This document shows positions 44,518-58,362 of a stretch of DNA of 64,000 bases, piece after piece. How positions within the stretch are numbered: position 1 is the stretch's first letter; every line of letters starts with the position of its first letter. The stretch is from Erwinia sp. E_sp_B01_1 (GTDB lineage Bacteria; Pseudomonadota; Gammaproteobacteria; Enterobacterales; Enterobacteriaceae). Both the position numbers and the translations under genes were made by a program. The stretch spans positions 930,001-994,000 of the forward strand of contig NZ_CP142208.1 of NCBI RefSeq assembly GCF_036865545.1, written 5' to 3'. The notes below the pieces were generated by a model that saw only the letters and a program-made list of their open reading frames with translations, did no database searches and was not told the DNA's origin.

Positions 44518-44933
44518 TTATTCTGTCACGTAACGTCACCATTCCCGACAGCGAGCTGGAACTGACCGCTATCAGGGCCCAGGGAAACGGCGGACAGAAT
44601 GTAAATAAAAGTTCGACCGCAATACATCTGCGCTTTGATATTCCGGCTTCCAGCTTGCCGGAATTTTATAAAGAGCGCCTGATGGCAGTCAGCCACCATC
44701 TGATCACGCCGGAAGGCGTGGTGATCATCAAGGCTCAGGAGTACCGCAGTCAGGAGATGAACCGGGAAGCCGCACTTAAGCGACTGGAGAATCTGATTCA
44801 GGAACTGACCGTTGTCGAGAAAGCACGACGGGCAACACGCCCCACACTGGCCTCCAAAAAACGCCGGTTAGAGGGAAAGGCGCGCAAAGCCACCACTAAG
44901 TCGCTGCGCGGTAAAATGCGCGGTACTGATTAA
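44514..44933 (+). CDS. arfB: Alternative ribosome-rescue factor ArfB (YaeJ)
   Basis: Peptidyl-tRNA hydrolase that rescues ribosomes stalled on non-stop mRNA when tmRNA is insufficient. It has 139 residues (E. coli 140). The catalytic GGQ is at residues 26-28 ([14 protein letters not shown]). The unstructured basic C-terminal tail that enters the mRNA channel is present ([20 protein letters not shown]). Translationally coupled to yaeQ. Confidence 0.96.
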   Translation: MIILSRNVTIPDSELELTAIRAQGNGGQNVNKSSTAIHLRFDIPASSLPEFYKERLMAVSHHLITPEGVVIIKAQEYRSQEMNREAALKRLENLIQELTVVEKARRATRPTLASKKRRLEGKARKATTKSLRGKMRGTD

Positions 44934-44962
44934 TTGCCTGAGGCTGAAGCAGGAGAGACAAG

Positions 44963-45361
44963 GTGAAAAAAATTGTAGTAGCCCTGTTTGTGACGTTCTT
45001 TTTTGGGTCACTTTTAGGCTGTCAAAATCACGAGTCGGTTTCCGCCGCGCAAACGCCAGAGACTATGGCACAGCAGTTTCAGGGCGTAATCCCCTGTGCG
45101 GATTGCGAAGCTATTCAGGTTTCATTGTCCCTGCAACAGGGCGGACGTTACAGTCTGCAAGAGCACTATCTGGGGTCGGACAATGTTCAGATTAACCAGC
45201 AGGGAACATGGACGAGAACGGCAGAGAAGCTGGTGCTGATTTCCGATCGGGGAGAAAAACGTTATTTCCGTCCGCTGGACAACGGGCTGGAGATGATGGA
45301 TACCCACGGGAATCCTGTTGAATCGGCTAACAGTTACCGGCTGGCACCGGTAAAATCCTGA
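44963..45361 (+). CDS. nlpE: NlpE-type outer-membrane lipoprotein, N-terminal domain only
   Basis: Lipoprotein related to NlpE (CutF), the envelope and adhesion sensor that activates the Cpx response in E. coli. It starts with GTG at 44963, with an SD caggaga upstream. The lipobox is SLLGC with the lipidated Cys20. The CxxC pair Cys45/Cys48 (IPCADCEA) and the beta-barrel fold of the N-terminal domain follow. At 132 residues it lacks the whole C-terminal OB-fold domain of E. coli NlpE (236 residues). No remnant of that domain is seen in the 47 bp before proS, so it looks like a natural short form and not a frameshift. The E. coli neighbour yaeF is also absent. Confidence 0.85.
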   Translation: MKKIVVALFVTFFFGSLLGCQNHESVSAAQTPETMAQQFQGVIPCADCEAIQVSLSLQQGGRYSLQEHYLGSDNVQINQQGTWTRTAEKLVLISDRGEKRYFRPLDNGLEMMDTHGNPVESANSYRLAPVKS

Positions 45362-45371
45362 TGCTGAAAAG

Positions 45372-45400
45372 CAGGGCGGAGAAGTGAATCCCCCGCCCTG
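45372..45400. terminator. Hairpin between convergent nlpE and proS
   Basis: cagggcgg (45372-45379) pairs with ccgccctg (45393-45400). It is GC-rich and has no T-run on either side, so it may be a weak or Rho-assisted bidirectional terminator. Confidence 0.45.
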
Positions 45401-45408
45401 TCAGTTCA

Positions 45409-47127
45409 TCAGGCGTTGATTTCGCTGACCAGGAAATCAAGGATTTCGCCGGTTTTAATTATGCGCTTTTCACCTTCACGACGGGATTTGTACTCAACCT
45501 CTTCGCTGTCCAGGTTACGGTCGCCGATAACAATAGTGTGCGGTACGCCGATCAATTCCATATCTGCAAACATCACGCCCGGACGCTCTTTACGATCGTC
45601 AAGGATCACATCAATGCCTTTCGCGCGCAGCTGGCCATAAAGCTCCTCCGCCAGCTCTTTCACGCGGAAAGATTTGTGCATATTCATCGGCAGAATAGCA
45701 ACCTGGAACGGAGCAAGCGCCGCTGGCCAGATAATGCCACGGTCGTCATGGTTCTGTTCAATCGCAGCGGCGACGATACGGGTGATACCAATACCGTAAC
45801 AGCCCATGGTCAGTACCTGATTGCGGCCATCTTCACCCTGAACGGAAGCTTTCATCGCTTCTGAGTACTTGGTGCCCAGCTGGAAAATATGACCAACTTC
45901 AATGCCGCGCTTAATCTGCAAAGTCCCTTTACCGTCCGGGCTGGCATCGCCTTCCACCACGTTACGGATATCTTCCACGCGTGGAAGCGGTAAATCGCGC
46001 TGCCAGTTGATGCCGGTGAAGTGCTTACCATCCACGTTTGCGCCAGCGCTGAAGTCGCTCATCACCGCGACTGTACGGTCAATCACGATCGGCATTGACA
46101 GACCAACAGGGCCCAGCGAGCCGGGACCAGCGCCAACGATAGCGCGGATCTCTTCTTCAGTGGCGAAGGTCAGCGGCGTTGCCACCAGATCGACTTTCTC
46201 CGCTTTGATCTCATTCAGCTCATGATCGCCGCGTACCAGCAGGGCAATCAGCGCATGACCGCTCTCTTTGGTCGCTTTAACCATCAGAGTTTTGACGGTT
46301 TTTTCAATCGGCAGGTTGAACTGTTCTACCAGCGCGGCAATGGTTTTTGCGTCCGGCGTGTCAATTTCCTGCATCACCTGTTTCGCATCTGCACGGCCGC
46401 CAGCAGGCGCGACAGCTTCAGCGAACTCAATGTTGGCCGCGTAGTCGGACTCTGTGGAGAAAATCACATCATCTTCGCCGCTCTCAGCCAGCACCTGGAA
46501 TTCATGCGAGGCGCTGCCGCCGATAGAGCCGGTATCCGCCTGAACGGCGCGGAAATCCAGCCCCATGCGTTTAAAGCTCTGGCTGTAGGCACGGTACATA
46601 TCATCGTAGGTCGCCTGCAAAGACTCCTGCGAGGCATGGAAAGAGTAAGCATCTTTCATGATGAACTCACGCGAGCGCATCACCCCAAAGCGGGGACGGA
46701 CTTCGTCACGGAATTTGGTCTGGATCTGAAACACATTCAGCGGCAGCTGCTTGTATGAGCTCAGTTCATTACGGATCAGATCGGTAACCACTTCTTCATG
46801 CGTCGGGCCAAGCACAAAAGGACGATCGCCACGGTCAACGAAGCGCAGCAGCTCCGGGCCATATTGCTCCCAGCGTCCGCTTTCCTGCCACAAATCGGCA
46901 GGCTGAACCACCGGCATAGAAATCTCAATAGCACCGGCGTTGTTCATCTCTTCACGCACGATGTTTTCAACTTTTTTCAGTACGCGCAGACCGGTCGGCA
47001 ACCAGGTGTATAAACCGGAGGCCAGCTTGCGGATCATCCCGGCACGCAGCATCAGCTGGTGGCTGATCACTTCAGCGTCGGCAGGCGTCTCCTTTTGGGT
47101 GGAGAGCAGATATTGAGTAGTACGCAT
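45409..47127 (-). CDS. proS: Prolyl-tRNA synthetase ProS
   Basis: Class II synthetase that charges tRNA-Pro. It has 572 residues, the E. coli length. Motif 1 to 2 regions include [20 protein letters not shown] and [20 protein letters not shown]. The insertion (editing) domain that removes mischarged alanine lies at about 225-400. Motif 3 is near [20 protein letters not shown], followed by the anticodon-binding domain. Leftward, convergent with nlpE. Confidence 0.98.
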   Translation of the reverse strand: MRTTQYLLSTQKETPADAEVISHQLMLRAGMIRKLASGLYTWLPTGLRVLKKVENIVREEMNNAGAIEISMPVVQPADLWQESGRWEQYGPELLRFVDRGDRPFVLGPTHEEVVTDLIRNELSSYKQLPLNVFQIQTKFRDEVRPRFGVMRSREFIMKDAYSFHASQESLQATYDDMYRAYSQSFKRMGLDFRAVQADTGSIGGSASHEFQVLAESGEDDVIFSTESDYAANIEFAEAVAPAGGRADAKQVMQEIDTPDAKTIAALVEQFNLPIEKTVKTLMVKATKESGHALIALLVRGDHELNEIKAEKVDLVATPLTFATEEEIRAIVGAGPGSLGPVGLSMPIVIDRTVAVMSDFSAGANVDGKHFTGINWQRDLPLPRVEDIRNVVEGDASPDGKGTLQIKRGIEVGHIFQLGTKYSEAMKASVQGEDGRNQVLTMGCYGIGITRIVAAAIEQNHDDRGIIWPAALAPFQVAILPMNMHKSFRVKELAEELYGQLRAKGIDVILDDRKERPGVMFADMELIGVPHTIVIGDRNLDSEEVEYKSRREGEKRIIKTGEILDFLVSEINA

Positions 47128-47237
47128 GAGTTACGATTCCAGTTAAGCGGAAGGCTAATCGAAGTAAGCAGAGCCAAAAAATTCTGGCGGCTAGTGTAAC
47201 AGCGTGTCCGAAGACTCAAAAGATGCAGGAAGATAAA

Positions 47238-47945
47238 TTAACGGCGATCCAGGGCAATCACCTGGGTTCCTGCGGCATTTACGCACCAGCGGACGTTGAA
47301 ATCCAGCAGCCAGGCAGCGTATTCACGTTCCGGCTCCTCACCTTTACGGTAAGCAGGACGGGGATCCTGCGCCAGAACCTGGGTAATAAAGCGTTCAAGA
47401 TGCGGGTATTCCACGAAGGAGTGGGCGAGCTGTTGCTGCGCCAGCGGGGAGAACGTCACGGGCATGGTCGCAACAGGTGCCTGTTGTGCAAAGCCTGCCC
47501 GGGCATCCGCAACGGATTCGGCAAAGGGCAGATAAGGTTTAATATCCACTACCGGGGTGCCATCCACCAGATCCAGGCTGCCCAACTCCAGCACCACGCC
47601 ACCTTTCTCCGTACGAATCCCTTTCAGTTCAACTAACGACATGCCAACAGGGTTAGGCCGGAAGGTGGAACGGGTGGCGAAGACGCCCATTCTGGCGTTG
47701 CCACCCAGGCGGGGAGGGCGCACGGTTGGACGCCAGCCACCTTCCATCGTCTGATGGAAGATAAACAGCACCCAAAGATGGCTGAAGGCTTCCAGCCCAC
47801 GAACGGCCTCGGGCTGATTATAAGGGGCGTGAAGATGAAGTTCTCCGCCACCATCCTGAATCAGGCCCGGCTGACGGGGAACGGCAAACTTCTCCTTCCA
47901 GGGGGAGTGGATCGTGCCGATTTGCTGGAAGGAAAATGCACTCAT
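47238..47945 (-). CDS. trmO: tRNA (N6-threonylcarbamoyladenosine37-N6)-methyltransferase TrmO
   Basis: SAM-dependent enzyme that methylates t6A37 in tRNA-Thr (formerly YaeB/TsaA). From the ATG at 47945 (MSAFSFQQIGTIHSPWKEKF) it has 235 residues, the E. coli length. FAVPRQPGLI, FSHLWVLFIFHQTM and GVFATRSTFRPNPVGMS are the conserved beta-barrel motifs. Its ATG overlaps the rcsF stop. The in-frame start at 47978 lies inside rcsF. Confidence 0.95.
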   Translation of the reverse strand: MSAFSFQQIGTIHSPWKEKFAVPRQPGLIQDGGGELHLHAPYNQPEAVRGLEAFSHLWVLFIFHQTMEGGWRPTVRPPRLGGNARMGVFATRSTFRPNPVGMSLVELKGIRTEKGGVVLELGSLDLVDGTPVVDIKPYLPFAESVADARAGFAQQAPVATMPVTFSPLAQQQLAHSFVEYPHLERFITQVLAQDPRPAYRKGEEPEREYAAWLLDFNVRWCVNAAGTQVIALDRR

Positions 47946-48346
47946 TGATCGGAGACTTTCAGCGCTGAACCCTGACAAATGGCCTGGCGGTAACAGCCCT
48001 GCGCATTACTGACGATTTCACACTGGTGAACCAGAACCGCATTGGCTTTCATAGAGGAAGCACGGATCTGCATTCTTTTGCGGGCGGTGTTCAGATTTGG
48101 GGGAGAACTTTGGGCGCTGGCCTGACAGTCATCACCATACACTTCACCCAAATCGCGGAAAGGTTTACTGACCAGGTCGCTGGCATCGGTATAGAGTTTC
48201 ACCGGCGCAGGTCGTGGCTGAGGTTTGCTGCGTTCTGGCTGAGTTTGTGTCTTCTGCGGAAAGGGTTCGACAGGCTTATAGGGCTTGTGCAGCAGCGAAC
48301 ACCCTGTCAGCGAAAGGGCTAACAAACAGAGCGGTAAAACACGCAT
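47942..48346 (-). CDS. rcsF: Outer-membrane lipoprotein RcsF
   Basis: Sensor lipoprotein that reports envelope damage to the Rcs phosphorelay. It has 134 residues, as in E. coli. The lipobox SLTGC places the lipid on Cys16. A proline-rich linker (about 25-48) precedes the signalling domain with four cysteines, Cys74, Cys109, Cys118 and Cys124, the same positions as the two non-consecutive disulfides of E. coli. It overlaps trmO by 4 bases. Confidence 0.96.
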   Translation of the reverse strand: MRVLPLCLLALSLTGCSLLHKPYKPVEPFPQKTQTQPERSKPQPRPAPVKLYTDASDLVSKPFRDLGEVYGDDCQASAQSSPPNLNTARKRMQIRASSMKANAVLVHQCEIVSNAQGCYRQAICQGSALKVSDQ

Positions 48347-48420
48347 GGGAAATCCTCATGTCATAAAAAAGTGGCGTTATTGAAACAAGCCTTCGGGGAA
48401 ATAACAAGCGCTTAAGAAGG

Positions 48421-48444
48421 CAAAAAGCGGGCAAAAGCCCGCTT
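48421..48444 (-). terminator. Intrinsic terminator of metNIQ
   Basis: On the minus strand aagcgggc pairs with gcccgctt around tttt and is followed by a T-run, 45-70 bases after the metQ stop. Confidence 0.88.
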
Positions 48445-48488
48445 CAGGTAGTGAAAGGCATCAGGGGCGGTAATCACCGCCGCTGCAA

Positions 48489-49304
48489 TTACCAGCCTTT
48501 AACGGCGCCGCCGTTGAAAATCTTGTTAGCGGCTTCGTTGACTTCGTCAGACTGGTAAGCCTGAACGAATTTCTTCACGTTTTCCGCGTCTTTGTTATCT
48601 TCGCGTGCAACAATCATGTTCACATAAGGTGAATCTTTGTCTTCCACGAAGATGCCATCTTTTGCCGGAGTCAGGTTAATCTGGCTGGCGTAAGTGGTGT
48701 TGATCACTGCCAGAGCGATCTGCTGATCGTCCAGTGAACGTGGCAGCTGTGGCGCTTCCAGCTCAACCAGCTTGATGTTTTTCGGGTTCTCGACCACATC
48801 CAGAGAGGTTGGCAGCAGGCCGGTGCCTTCTTTCAGTTTGATCAGACCCACTTTCTGCAGCAGCAGCAGTGAACGACCCAGGTTAGTAGGATCGTTAGGA
48901 ATAGCTACCTGAGCGCCGTTCTGCAACTCATCCAGCGATTTGATTTTCTTTGAATAGCCCGCGATTGGGTAAACAAAGGTGTTGCCTACGGAAGTCAGCT
49001 TATAGCCACGATCTTTGATCTGCTGATCCAGATAAGGCTTGTGCTGGAAAGCATTGACGTCGATATCGCCTTTGCTCAGCGCTTCGTTCGGTAACACGTA
49101 ATCGTTGAAGGTGACCAGCTCAACATCCAGACCGTATTTATCTTTAGCAACCTGTTTGGCCACTTCAGCAACCTGCTGCTCGGCACCTACGATCACACCG
49201 ACTTTAATATGGTTTGGATCTTTCTCTTGCTGATCGCAACCAACCAGCGCCAGGGTACCAATCAGCGCGCCCACAGCGGCAAATGTTTTAAAGTTAAAAG
49301 ACAT
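48489..49304 (-). CDS. metQ: Methionine-binding lipoprotein MetQ
   Basis: Substrate-binding lipoprotein of the MetNIQ importer for D- and L-methionine. It has 271 residues, the E. coli length. The signal peptide MSFNFKTFAAVGALIGTLAL ends in the lipobox LVGC (Cys23). The mature NlpA-family domain has IKVGVIVGAEQQVAEVAKQV and ends FNGGAVKGW. Last gene of the leftward metN-metI-metQ operon; 32 bp after metI. Confidence 0.97.
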   Translation of the reverse strand: MSFNFKTFAAVGALIGTLALVGCDQQEKDPNHIKVGVIVGAEQQVAEVAKQVAKDKYGLDVELVTFNDYVLPNEALSKGDIDVNAFQHKPYLDQQIKDRGYKLTSVGNTFVYPIAGYSKKIKSLDELQNGAQVAIPNDPTNLGRSLLLLQKVGLIKLKEGTGLLPTSLDVVENPKNIKLVELEAPQLPRSLDDQQIALAVINTTYASQINLTPAKDGIFVEDKDSPYVNMIVAREDNKDAENVKKFVQAYQSDEVNEAANKIFNGGAVKGW

Positions 49305-49336
49305 ATCCCTTTTCCTTAATCTAATCGAACTGTTGT

Positions 49337-49990
49337 TTATTTGTGTGTGACTGCACGTGCAATGCGGTCGCCACAGAACTGAATCAAATACACTAAAACA
49401 ACTAACAACACTAATACCGTATTCATCACTGTAGCGTTATAACCGATATAACCGTACTGAATACCGATCTGGCCCAAACCTCCGGCCCCTACAGCACCAC
49501 CCATTGCTGAGTAGCCGACGAGGGTAATCAGGGTGATGGTTGCCGCATTGATTAATCCGGGCATCGCTTCGGGCAGCAGCACTTTTTTCACGATTTGTAA
49601 CGGTGTGGCACCCATCGCGCGGGAAGCTTCAATCAGCCCGCCGGGCAGTTCAAGCAGGGTGTTCTCAACCATACGGGCAATAAAAGGTGCGGCGCCAATG
49701 GTCAGTGGCACAATGGCCGCCTGAAGACCAATTGAAGTTCCCACAATCATGCGGGTGAACGGAATCATCCATACCAGCAGAATAATGAAGGGGATCGCAC
49801 GGAAGATATTGACCACCGCAGAGAGTGAACGATACAGCGAACGGCTTTCAATAATCTGCCCCGGACGGGTGACATACAGCAGCACGCCAAGGGGCAGGCC
49901 AATAACAAAGCCGAAGAAGCCGGAGACAAAGGTCATCACCAGCGTCTCCCAGACACCCCGGCAGAGAAGAAGGATCATCGCCTCAGACAT
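49337..49990 (-). CDS. metI: Methionine ABC transporter permease MetI
   Basis: Five-helix permease of the MetNIQ importer. It has 217 residues, the E. coli length. The EAA coupling motif that touches MetN is [20 protein letters not shown] at about 140-160. It overlaps the end of metN by 8 bases. Confidence 0.97.
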   Translation of the reverse strand: MSEAMILLLCRGVWETLVMTFVSGFFGFVIGLPLGVLLYVTRPGQIIESRSLYRSLSAVVNIFRAIPFIILLVWMIPFTRMIVGTSIGLQAAIVPLTIGAAPFIARMVENTLLELPGGLIEASRAMGATPLQIVKKVLLPEAMPGLINAATITLITLVGYSAMGGAVGAGGLGQIGIQYGYIGYNATVMNTVLVLLVVLVYLIQFCGDRIARAVTHK

Positions 49991-51014
49991 AACCTAATAC
50001 CTCAACCTTTACATGATGCTCTTTCAGGAAAGCAATTGCCGCCTGAGTGTCGGCTTCTGTGCCATGCATTTCAGTCAGCATAATGCCGAACTTCACGCCG
50101 CCCGCGTAATCCATCTGGGCACTGATAATATTGTTATTCACCGTAAAGCGACGGGCAGACTCTGACAGTAGCGGTGCATCCACGGACTTGCCGGTAAACT
50201 CCAGACGTAATAAAGGTACGCTGTCTGGTTTGCTCTCGGCGGACAGGCGAAGGCTGTAGTCTTCCGGAATATCCAGATGCAGCGTCGACTGAATGAATTG
50301 CTGCGCCAGCGGGGTTTTGGGATGAGAGAACACTTCACTGACTTTGTCCTTCTCAATCAGCTCACCATTACTGATCACCGCGACCTGATCGCAAATGCGT
50401 TTCACCACATCCATTTCATGGGTGATCAACAAAATGGTGATGCCCAGACGACGGTTGATGTCTTTCAGCAGCTCAAGAATGGAACGGGTGGTGGCCGGGT
50501 CAAGGGCGCTGGTGGCTTCATCGCACAGCAGCACTTTTGGATTGGTTGCCAGAGCACGGGCAATAGCCACACGCTGTTTCTGTCCGCCAGAGAGGTTAGC
50601 AGGCCAGGAATCCTGTTTATCGGCCAGACCGACCAGTTCCAGCAACTCCTTCACGCGTGCATTAATGTCATTGCGCGAAAGCTTGCCCAACTCCAGTGGC
50701 AGTGCAACGTTGCCGGCCACGGTGCGGGAATTCATCAAATTGAAGTGCTGAAAAATCATGCCGATCTGGCGGCGAGCCTGGGTCAGCTGGCTGTCAGAAA
50801 GGCTGGTAAGATCCTGATTATCGACCAGCACTGTGCCGGATGACGGACGCTCAAGCAAATTGACGCAGCGGATCAAGGTACTTTTCCCCGCTCCCGATGC
50901 GCCAATAACGCCATAAATCTGTCCGGCAGGCACGTGCAGGCTGACATCAGACAGCGCTGTAATAGTGCGTGTGCCCTGCTGGAACACTTTGGTAATAGAG
51001 TTAAGTTTTATCAT
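49983..51014 (-). CDS. metN: Methionine ABC transporter ATPase MetN
   Basis: ATPase of the methionine importer. It has 343 residues, as in E. coli. Walker [10 protein letters not shown] (about 38-46), signature LSGGQKQR, Walker [13 protein letters not shown] and the His switch in [10 protein letters not shown] are in order. The C-terminal NIL/ACT-like domain (about 265-343), which binds methionine and shuts the transporter down (trans-inhibition), is complete. First gene of the operon, behind a MetJ operator. Confidence 0.97.
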   Translation of the reverse strand: MIKLNSITKVFQQGTRTITALSDVSLHVPAGQIYGVIGASGAGKSTLIRCVNLLERPSSGTVLVDNQDLTSLSDSQLTQARRQIGMIFQHFNLMNSRTVAGNVALPLELGKLSRNDINARVKELLELVGLADKQDSWPANLSGGQKQRVAIARALATNPKVLLCDEATSALDPATTRSILELLKDINRRLGITILLITHEMDVVKRICDQVAVISNGELIEKDKVSEVFSHPKTPLAQQFIQSTLHLDIPEDYSLRLSAESKPDSVPLLRLEFTGKSVDAPLLSESARRFTVNNNIISAQMDYAGGVKFGIMLTEMHGTEADTQAAIAFLKEHHVKVEVLGYV

Positions 51015-51088
51015 TTTATTATCGTAGTGCAGTTATCCGTGGCGTGTATTTAGTGCATCGCCCTCGGGCGAAATGCGAGTGGATGGTA

Positions 51089-51104
51089 AGGCATCCAGAC
51101 GTCT
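51089..51104 (-). promoter_or_regulatory. MetJ operator (two tandem met boxes)
   Basis: AGACGTCT at 51097-51104 is a perfect met box. On the minus strand it is followed directly by GGATGCCT-like bases (51089-51096), a second weaker box. It lies 75-90 bp before metN, as expected for repression by MetJ with S-adenosylmethionine. Confidence 0.85.
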
Positions 51105-51193
51105 AAATCAATCAAAGTCATTCAATCTGCGATTCTCACCTGAAGCGCAATCATGCGATACTCTACGGCAACATTAGTAGCAGGAGTTTCTAC

Positions 51194-51754
51194 GTGGCAA
51201 ACAAAATCCCCGCAATATTTCTCGATCGCGATGGCACCATGAATGTGGATAAAGGGTACGTTCATGAGATCGACAACTTCCAGTTTATCGATGGCGCTAT
51301 AGAAGCGATGCAGGAACTGAAGAAAATGGGCTATGCGCTGGTAATGGTAACCAACCAGTCAGGTATCGCCCGGGGCCTCTTTACTGAGGATACCTTTATG
51401 CAGCTGACCGAATGGATGGACTGGTCGCTGGCCGATCGTGAAGTTGACCTGGATGGCATCTACTTCTGTCCTCACCATCCGGAGGCAGTAATAGAAGAGT
51501 ATCGCCAGCAGTGTGATTGCCGTAAGCCTCAACCCGGCATGTTGCTGTCAGCACAGCAAGAGTTGAACATCGATATGGCTGCTTCTTATATGGTTGGCGA
51601 TAAAATTGATGACATGCTGGCAGGTAAAGCAGCGGGTGTGGGAATAAAGGTATTAGTTCGCAGCGGAAAGCCTGTAACGGAAGAGGGTGAAAATGCAGCG
51701 GATTGGGTGATTAACAGCCTTGCAGACCTGCCTGCACGTATCAAACAGAGGTAA
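51194..51754 (+). CDS. gmhB: D-glycero-beta-D-manno-heptose 1,7-bisphosphate 7-phosphatase GmhB
   Basis: HAD-family phosphatase of the ADP-heptose pathway that builds the LPS inner core. It has 186 residues (E. coli 191) and starts with GTG at 51194, after an SD aggag. The HAD motif I is [10 protein letters not shown] (nucleophile and acid/base aspartates); motif II is in [10 protein letters not shown], and the Cys-rich zinc loop is in FCPHHPE and [21 protein letters not shown] is motif IV. Divergent from metN and just upstream of the rRNA operon. Confidence 0.96.
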   Translation: MANKIPAIFLDRDGTMNVDKGYVHEIDNFQFIDGAIEAMQELKKMGYALVMVTNQSGIARGLFTEDTFMQLTEWMDWSLADREVDLDGIYFCPHHPEAVIEEYRQQCDCRKPQPGMLLSAQQELNIDMAASYMVGDKIDDMLAGKAAGVGIKVLVRSGKPVTEEGENAADWVINSLADLPARIKQR

Positions 51755-51809
51755 AAAGCAGCGTTCTGTGTGAACTTTCAGCGAACGATTAAAAAGTTCA
51801 GATTTGTAC

Positions 51810-51837
51810 TTGCCTTCCCGCGGCGCATCCCTATAAT
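51810..51837 (+). promoter_or_regulatory. rRNA operon promoter P1
   Basis: TTGCCT (51810-51815), a 16-base spacer and TATAAT (51832-51837), followed by the GC-rich discriminator gcgcctcc. This is the rrn P1 architecture known from E. coli and the target of ppGpp/DksA control. The -35 is one of the weaker variants. The segment 51755-52162 holds only promoters and leader. Confidence 0.88.
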
Positions 51838-51930
51838 GCGCCTCCATCGACACGGAACAACGGCTTAACAGTCACCGGGTTGAGAGGTTCAGGAAGCTGA
51901 ACCGCCGGAGAAAAACTTCTGAAAAAGACG

Positions 51931-51958
51931 TTGACTCTGAAGGAGGATAGCGTAGTAT
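51931..51958 (+). promoter_or_regulatory. rRNA operon promoter P2
   Basis: TTGACT (51931-51936), a 16-base spacer and TAGTAT (51953-51958), about 120 bp downstream of P1, as in enterobacterial rrn operons. Confidence 0.75.
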
Positions 51959-51998
51959 ACGCCACCTCGCAGTAAGTCGCCACGGCGCTTACCGCACC

Positions 51999-52009
51999 GC
52001 TCTTTAACA
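51999..52009 (+). promoter_or_regulatory. boxA antitermination site in the rrn leader
   Basis: gctctttaaca matches the Nus-factor boxA consensus and lies between P2 and 16S. Confidence 0.85.
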
Positions 52010-52162
52010 ATTTATCAGACAATCTGTGTGGGCACTCGCAGGATTGATATCAGCGTCTTTGGACGCAAAAAATATCAAGCCTTAAGAGTGAACACATAAT
52101 GAAATTCATTATGACGTTTTACACTTGAGCATCGCTGCACTTGTTGCAGCAAATCGAACTTT

Positions 52163-53705
<1,543 letters not shown>

Positions 53706-53780
53706 CCTGAAGATACTTTCCCGCGTAGTGTCCACACAGATTGTCTGATGAAAAAGTAACGAGCAGAAAAAAACCTCTAC

Positions 53781-53857
<77 letters not shown>

Positions 53858-54032
53858 AATTTCATCTCATGCGGCGTTATGCGCGCGGTCGTTTACGAAA
53901 GGTAAACTTCCCTTCCGCATGCCTTGCCTGAGTGGAAATTACATCCTTCTATTTATATAAGGATGTAATGACGTTTTCGTGTCAGAGCGAAAACGGACTC
54001 CTGGTAGTAGATGGTCTCTGCAGTAACTGTAT

Positions 54033-54108
54033 GGGGCTATAGCTCAGCTGGGAGAGCGCCTGCCTTGCACGCAGGAGGTCAGCGGTTCGATCCCGCTTAG
54101 CTCCACCA
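54033..54108 (+). tRNA. alaV: tRNA-Ala (TGC)
   Basis: 76 nt in the 16S-23S spacer, anticodon TGC, encoded CCA. The Ile-Ala spacer pair is one of the two standard enterobacterial spacer types. Confidence 0.98.
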
Positions 54109-54166
54109 TACAGTTCACTAAAAAATACTTCAGAGCGTACCGGCAACGGTGTGCTGCGAAGTATTA

Positions 54167-54178
54167 TGCTCTTTAACA
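54167..54178 (+). promoter_or_regulatory. boxA in the 16S-23S spacer
   Basis: tgctctttaaca, the second boxA of the operon, which recruits the antitermination complex before 23S. Confidence 0.85.
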
Positions 54179-54310
54179 ATCCGGAACAAGCTGAAAATTG
54201 AAACGACGCGTCGTTTTCATTCTCCGTAATAAGAATGAAATTTACGACGCGGTCGAGTCTCTCAAATGCTCGCAACAGCTCGTGTCCTCCGGGACGCTTG
54301 TGGGTTGTGA

Positions 54311-57216
<2,906 letters not shown>

Positions 57217-57329
57217 TACAACACCAGAAGCGTTCTGGTGGGCGTCTGAGAGACGAAAAAGAGATTTTCAGCCTGTTCGATAACGGATTGATTTACGTGG
57301 CCTGCGAGGGCGGCGTGAACAACAGAATT

Positions 57330-57449
57330 TGCCTGGCGGCTTTAGCGCGGTGGTCCCACCTGACCCCATGCCGAACTCAGAAGTGAAACGCCGTAGCGCC
57401 GATGGTAGTGTGGGGTCTCCCCATGCGAGAGTAGGGAACTGCCAGGCAT
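57330..57449 (+). rRNA. rrf: 5S ribosomal RNA, first copy
   Basis: 120 nt from tgcctggcgg to tgccaggcat, with perfectly pairing ends. It follows 23S by about 113 nt. Confidence 0.97.
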
Positions 57450-57501
57450 CAATTTATAAACAGTCAATGTGTAGTGTCCATTTTCTGTAAGAAATAAGCG
57501 T

Positions 57502-57577
57502 GCTGATATGGCTCAGTTGGTAGAGCGCACCCTTGGTAAGGGTGAGGTCCCCAGTTCGACTCTGGGTATCAGCACCA
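57502..57577 (+). tRNA. thrV: tRNA-Thr (GGT)
   Basis: 76 nt, anticodon GGT, encoded CCA, lying between the two 5S copies. The same 5S-Thr-5S order is found at the end of E. coli rrnD. Confidence 0.97.
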
Positions 57578-57606
57578 GTAATAAAACGTAAGTACGTAAA
57601 AGAATT

Positions 57607-57726
57607 TGCCTGGCGGCTTTAGCGCGGTGGTCCCACCTGACCCCATGCCGAACTCAGAAGTGAAACGCCGTAGCGCCGATGGTAGTGTGGGGTCTCCCCA
57701 TGCGAGAGTAGGGAACTGCCAGGCAT
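57607..57726 (+). rRNA. rrf: 5S ribosomal RNA, second copy
   Basis: 120 nt, identical by eye to the first copy. The duplicated unit also includes the preceding agaattt and the trailing caa. Confidence 0.97.
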
Positions 57727-57845
57727 CAAATTAGAAGCTGTAGAAAAGTGATAACACTGTTCGCAACTTCAGAGCCTTTCAGGTGACATGAAAGGTGAAA
57801 GTAACACCTGATACAGACATTGTCTGCATTCAGTACAGAATCGGT

Positions 57846-57922
57846 GGAGCGGTAGTTCAGTTGGTTAGAATACCTGCCTGTCACGCAGGGGGTCGCGGGT
57901 TCGAGCCCCGTCCGTTCCGCCA
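57846..57922 (+). tRNA. aspU: tRNA-Asp (GTC)
   Basis: 77 nt, anticodon GTC, encoded CCA. It is the last gene of the rRNA operon, in the position of E. coli aspU. Confidence 0.97.
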
Positions 57923-57932
57923 CTTAAACATG

Positions 57933-57964
57933 AAGCCCTGAGTCATCTGACTCAGGGCTTTTTT
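57933..57964 (+). terminator. Intrinsic terminator of the rRNA operon
   Basis: 13-bp perfect stem aagccctgagtca / tgactcagggctt (57933-57960) with a 2-base nominal loop and a T-run. Confidence 0.95.
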
Positions 57965-58013
57965 GTTGCTGAAAATCAGTACAATTTCCCGAACTTTTCT
58001 TACCTCAGCCCGC

Positions 58014-58361
58014 TTAATGAGAGTGAAGCAGGGCATTGTTTGAGAGATTCACTCCCTCTAACTTTTTATGCAGCGCGATGATTTCGCGCCCCATCTCCAA
58101 CAGCATTATGGCGTTCATCAGATGATCCTGGGCATGAACCATGACCAGATAAACCGGAATTTTTCCACTTCCTTCATCCGCTTCAATCAGTCTGGTCTGC
58201 ACAAGGTGAGCACCGGATAAGGCCTCCTGGGCCTGCTGCATAGACTCTTCTGCCAGCAAATAATTATCCTCTTCACGCGCATAGCGAATTGCCTGAAAAA
58301 TCAGGCTTCGGGCATGGCCGGCATGCGTAATTAACGCCATCACTTCATTTTCAAGATCCAT
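58014..58361 (-). CDS. PTS EIIA, lactose/cellobiose family
   Basis: Phosphocarrier that passes phosphate from HPr to EIIB. It has 115 residues, the usual length for Lac-family EIIA, and is all helical and trimeric in known structures. The phosphorylated histidine is His76 and the metal ligand Asp79 in LVMVHAQDHLMN, the family signature. Last gene of the leftward operon; its start is one base after the EIIB stop. Sugar specificity cannot be read from EIIA. Confidence 0.94.
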   Translation of the reverse strand: MDLENEVMALITHAGHARSLIFQAIRYAREEDNYLLAEESMQQAQEALSGAHLVQTRLIEADEGSGKIPVYLVMVHAQDHLMNAIMLLEMGREIIALHKKLEGVNLSNNALLHSH

Positions 58362-58362
58362 A

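Noticed and set aside
44963..45408. nlpE as a frameshifted pseudogene
   Set aside because: The ORF is clean and only 47 bp separate its stop from the end of proS, too little for a lost C-terminal domain.
57330..57726. 5S-Thr-5S repeat as a CRISPR or tandem-repeat array
   Set aside because: The repeated unit is simply the 120-nt 5S gene with short flanks, and the spacer is a normal tRNA-Thr.
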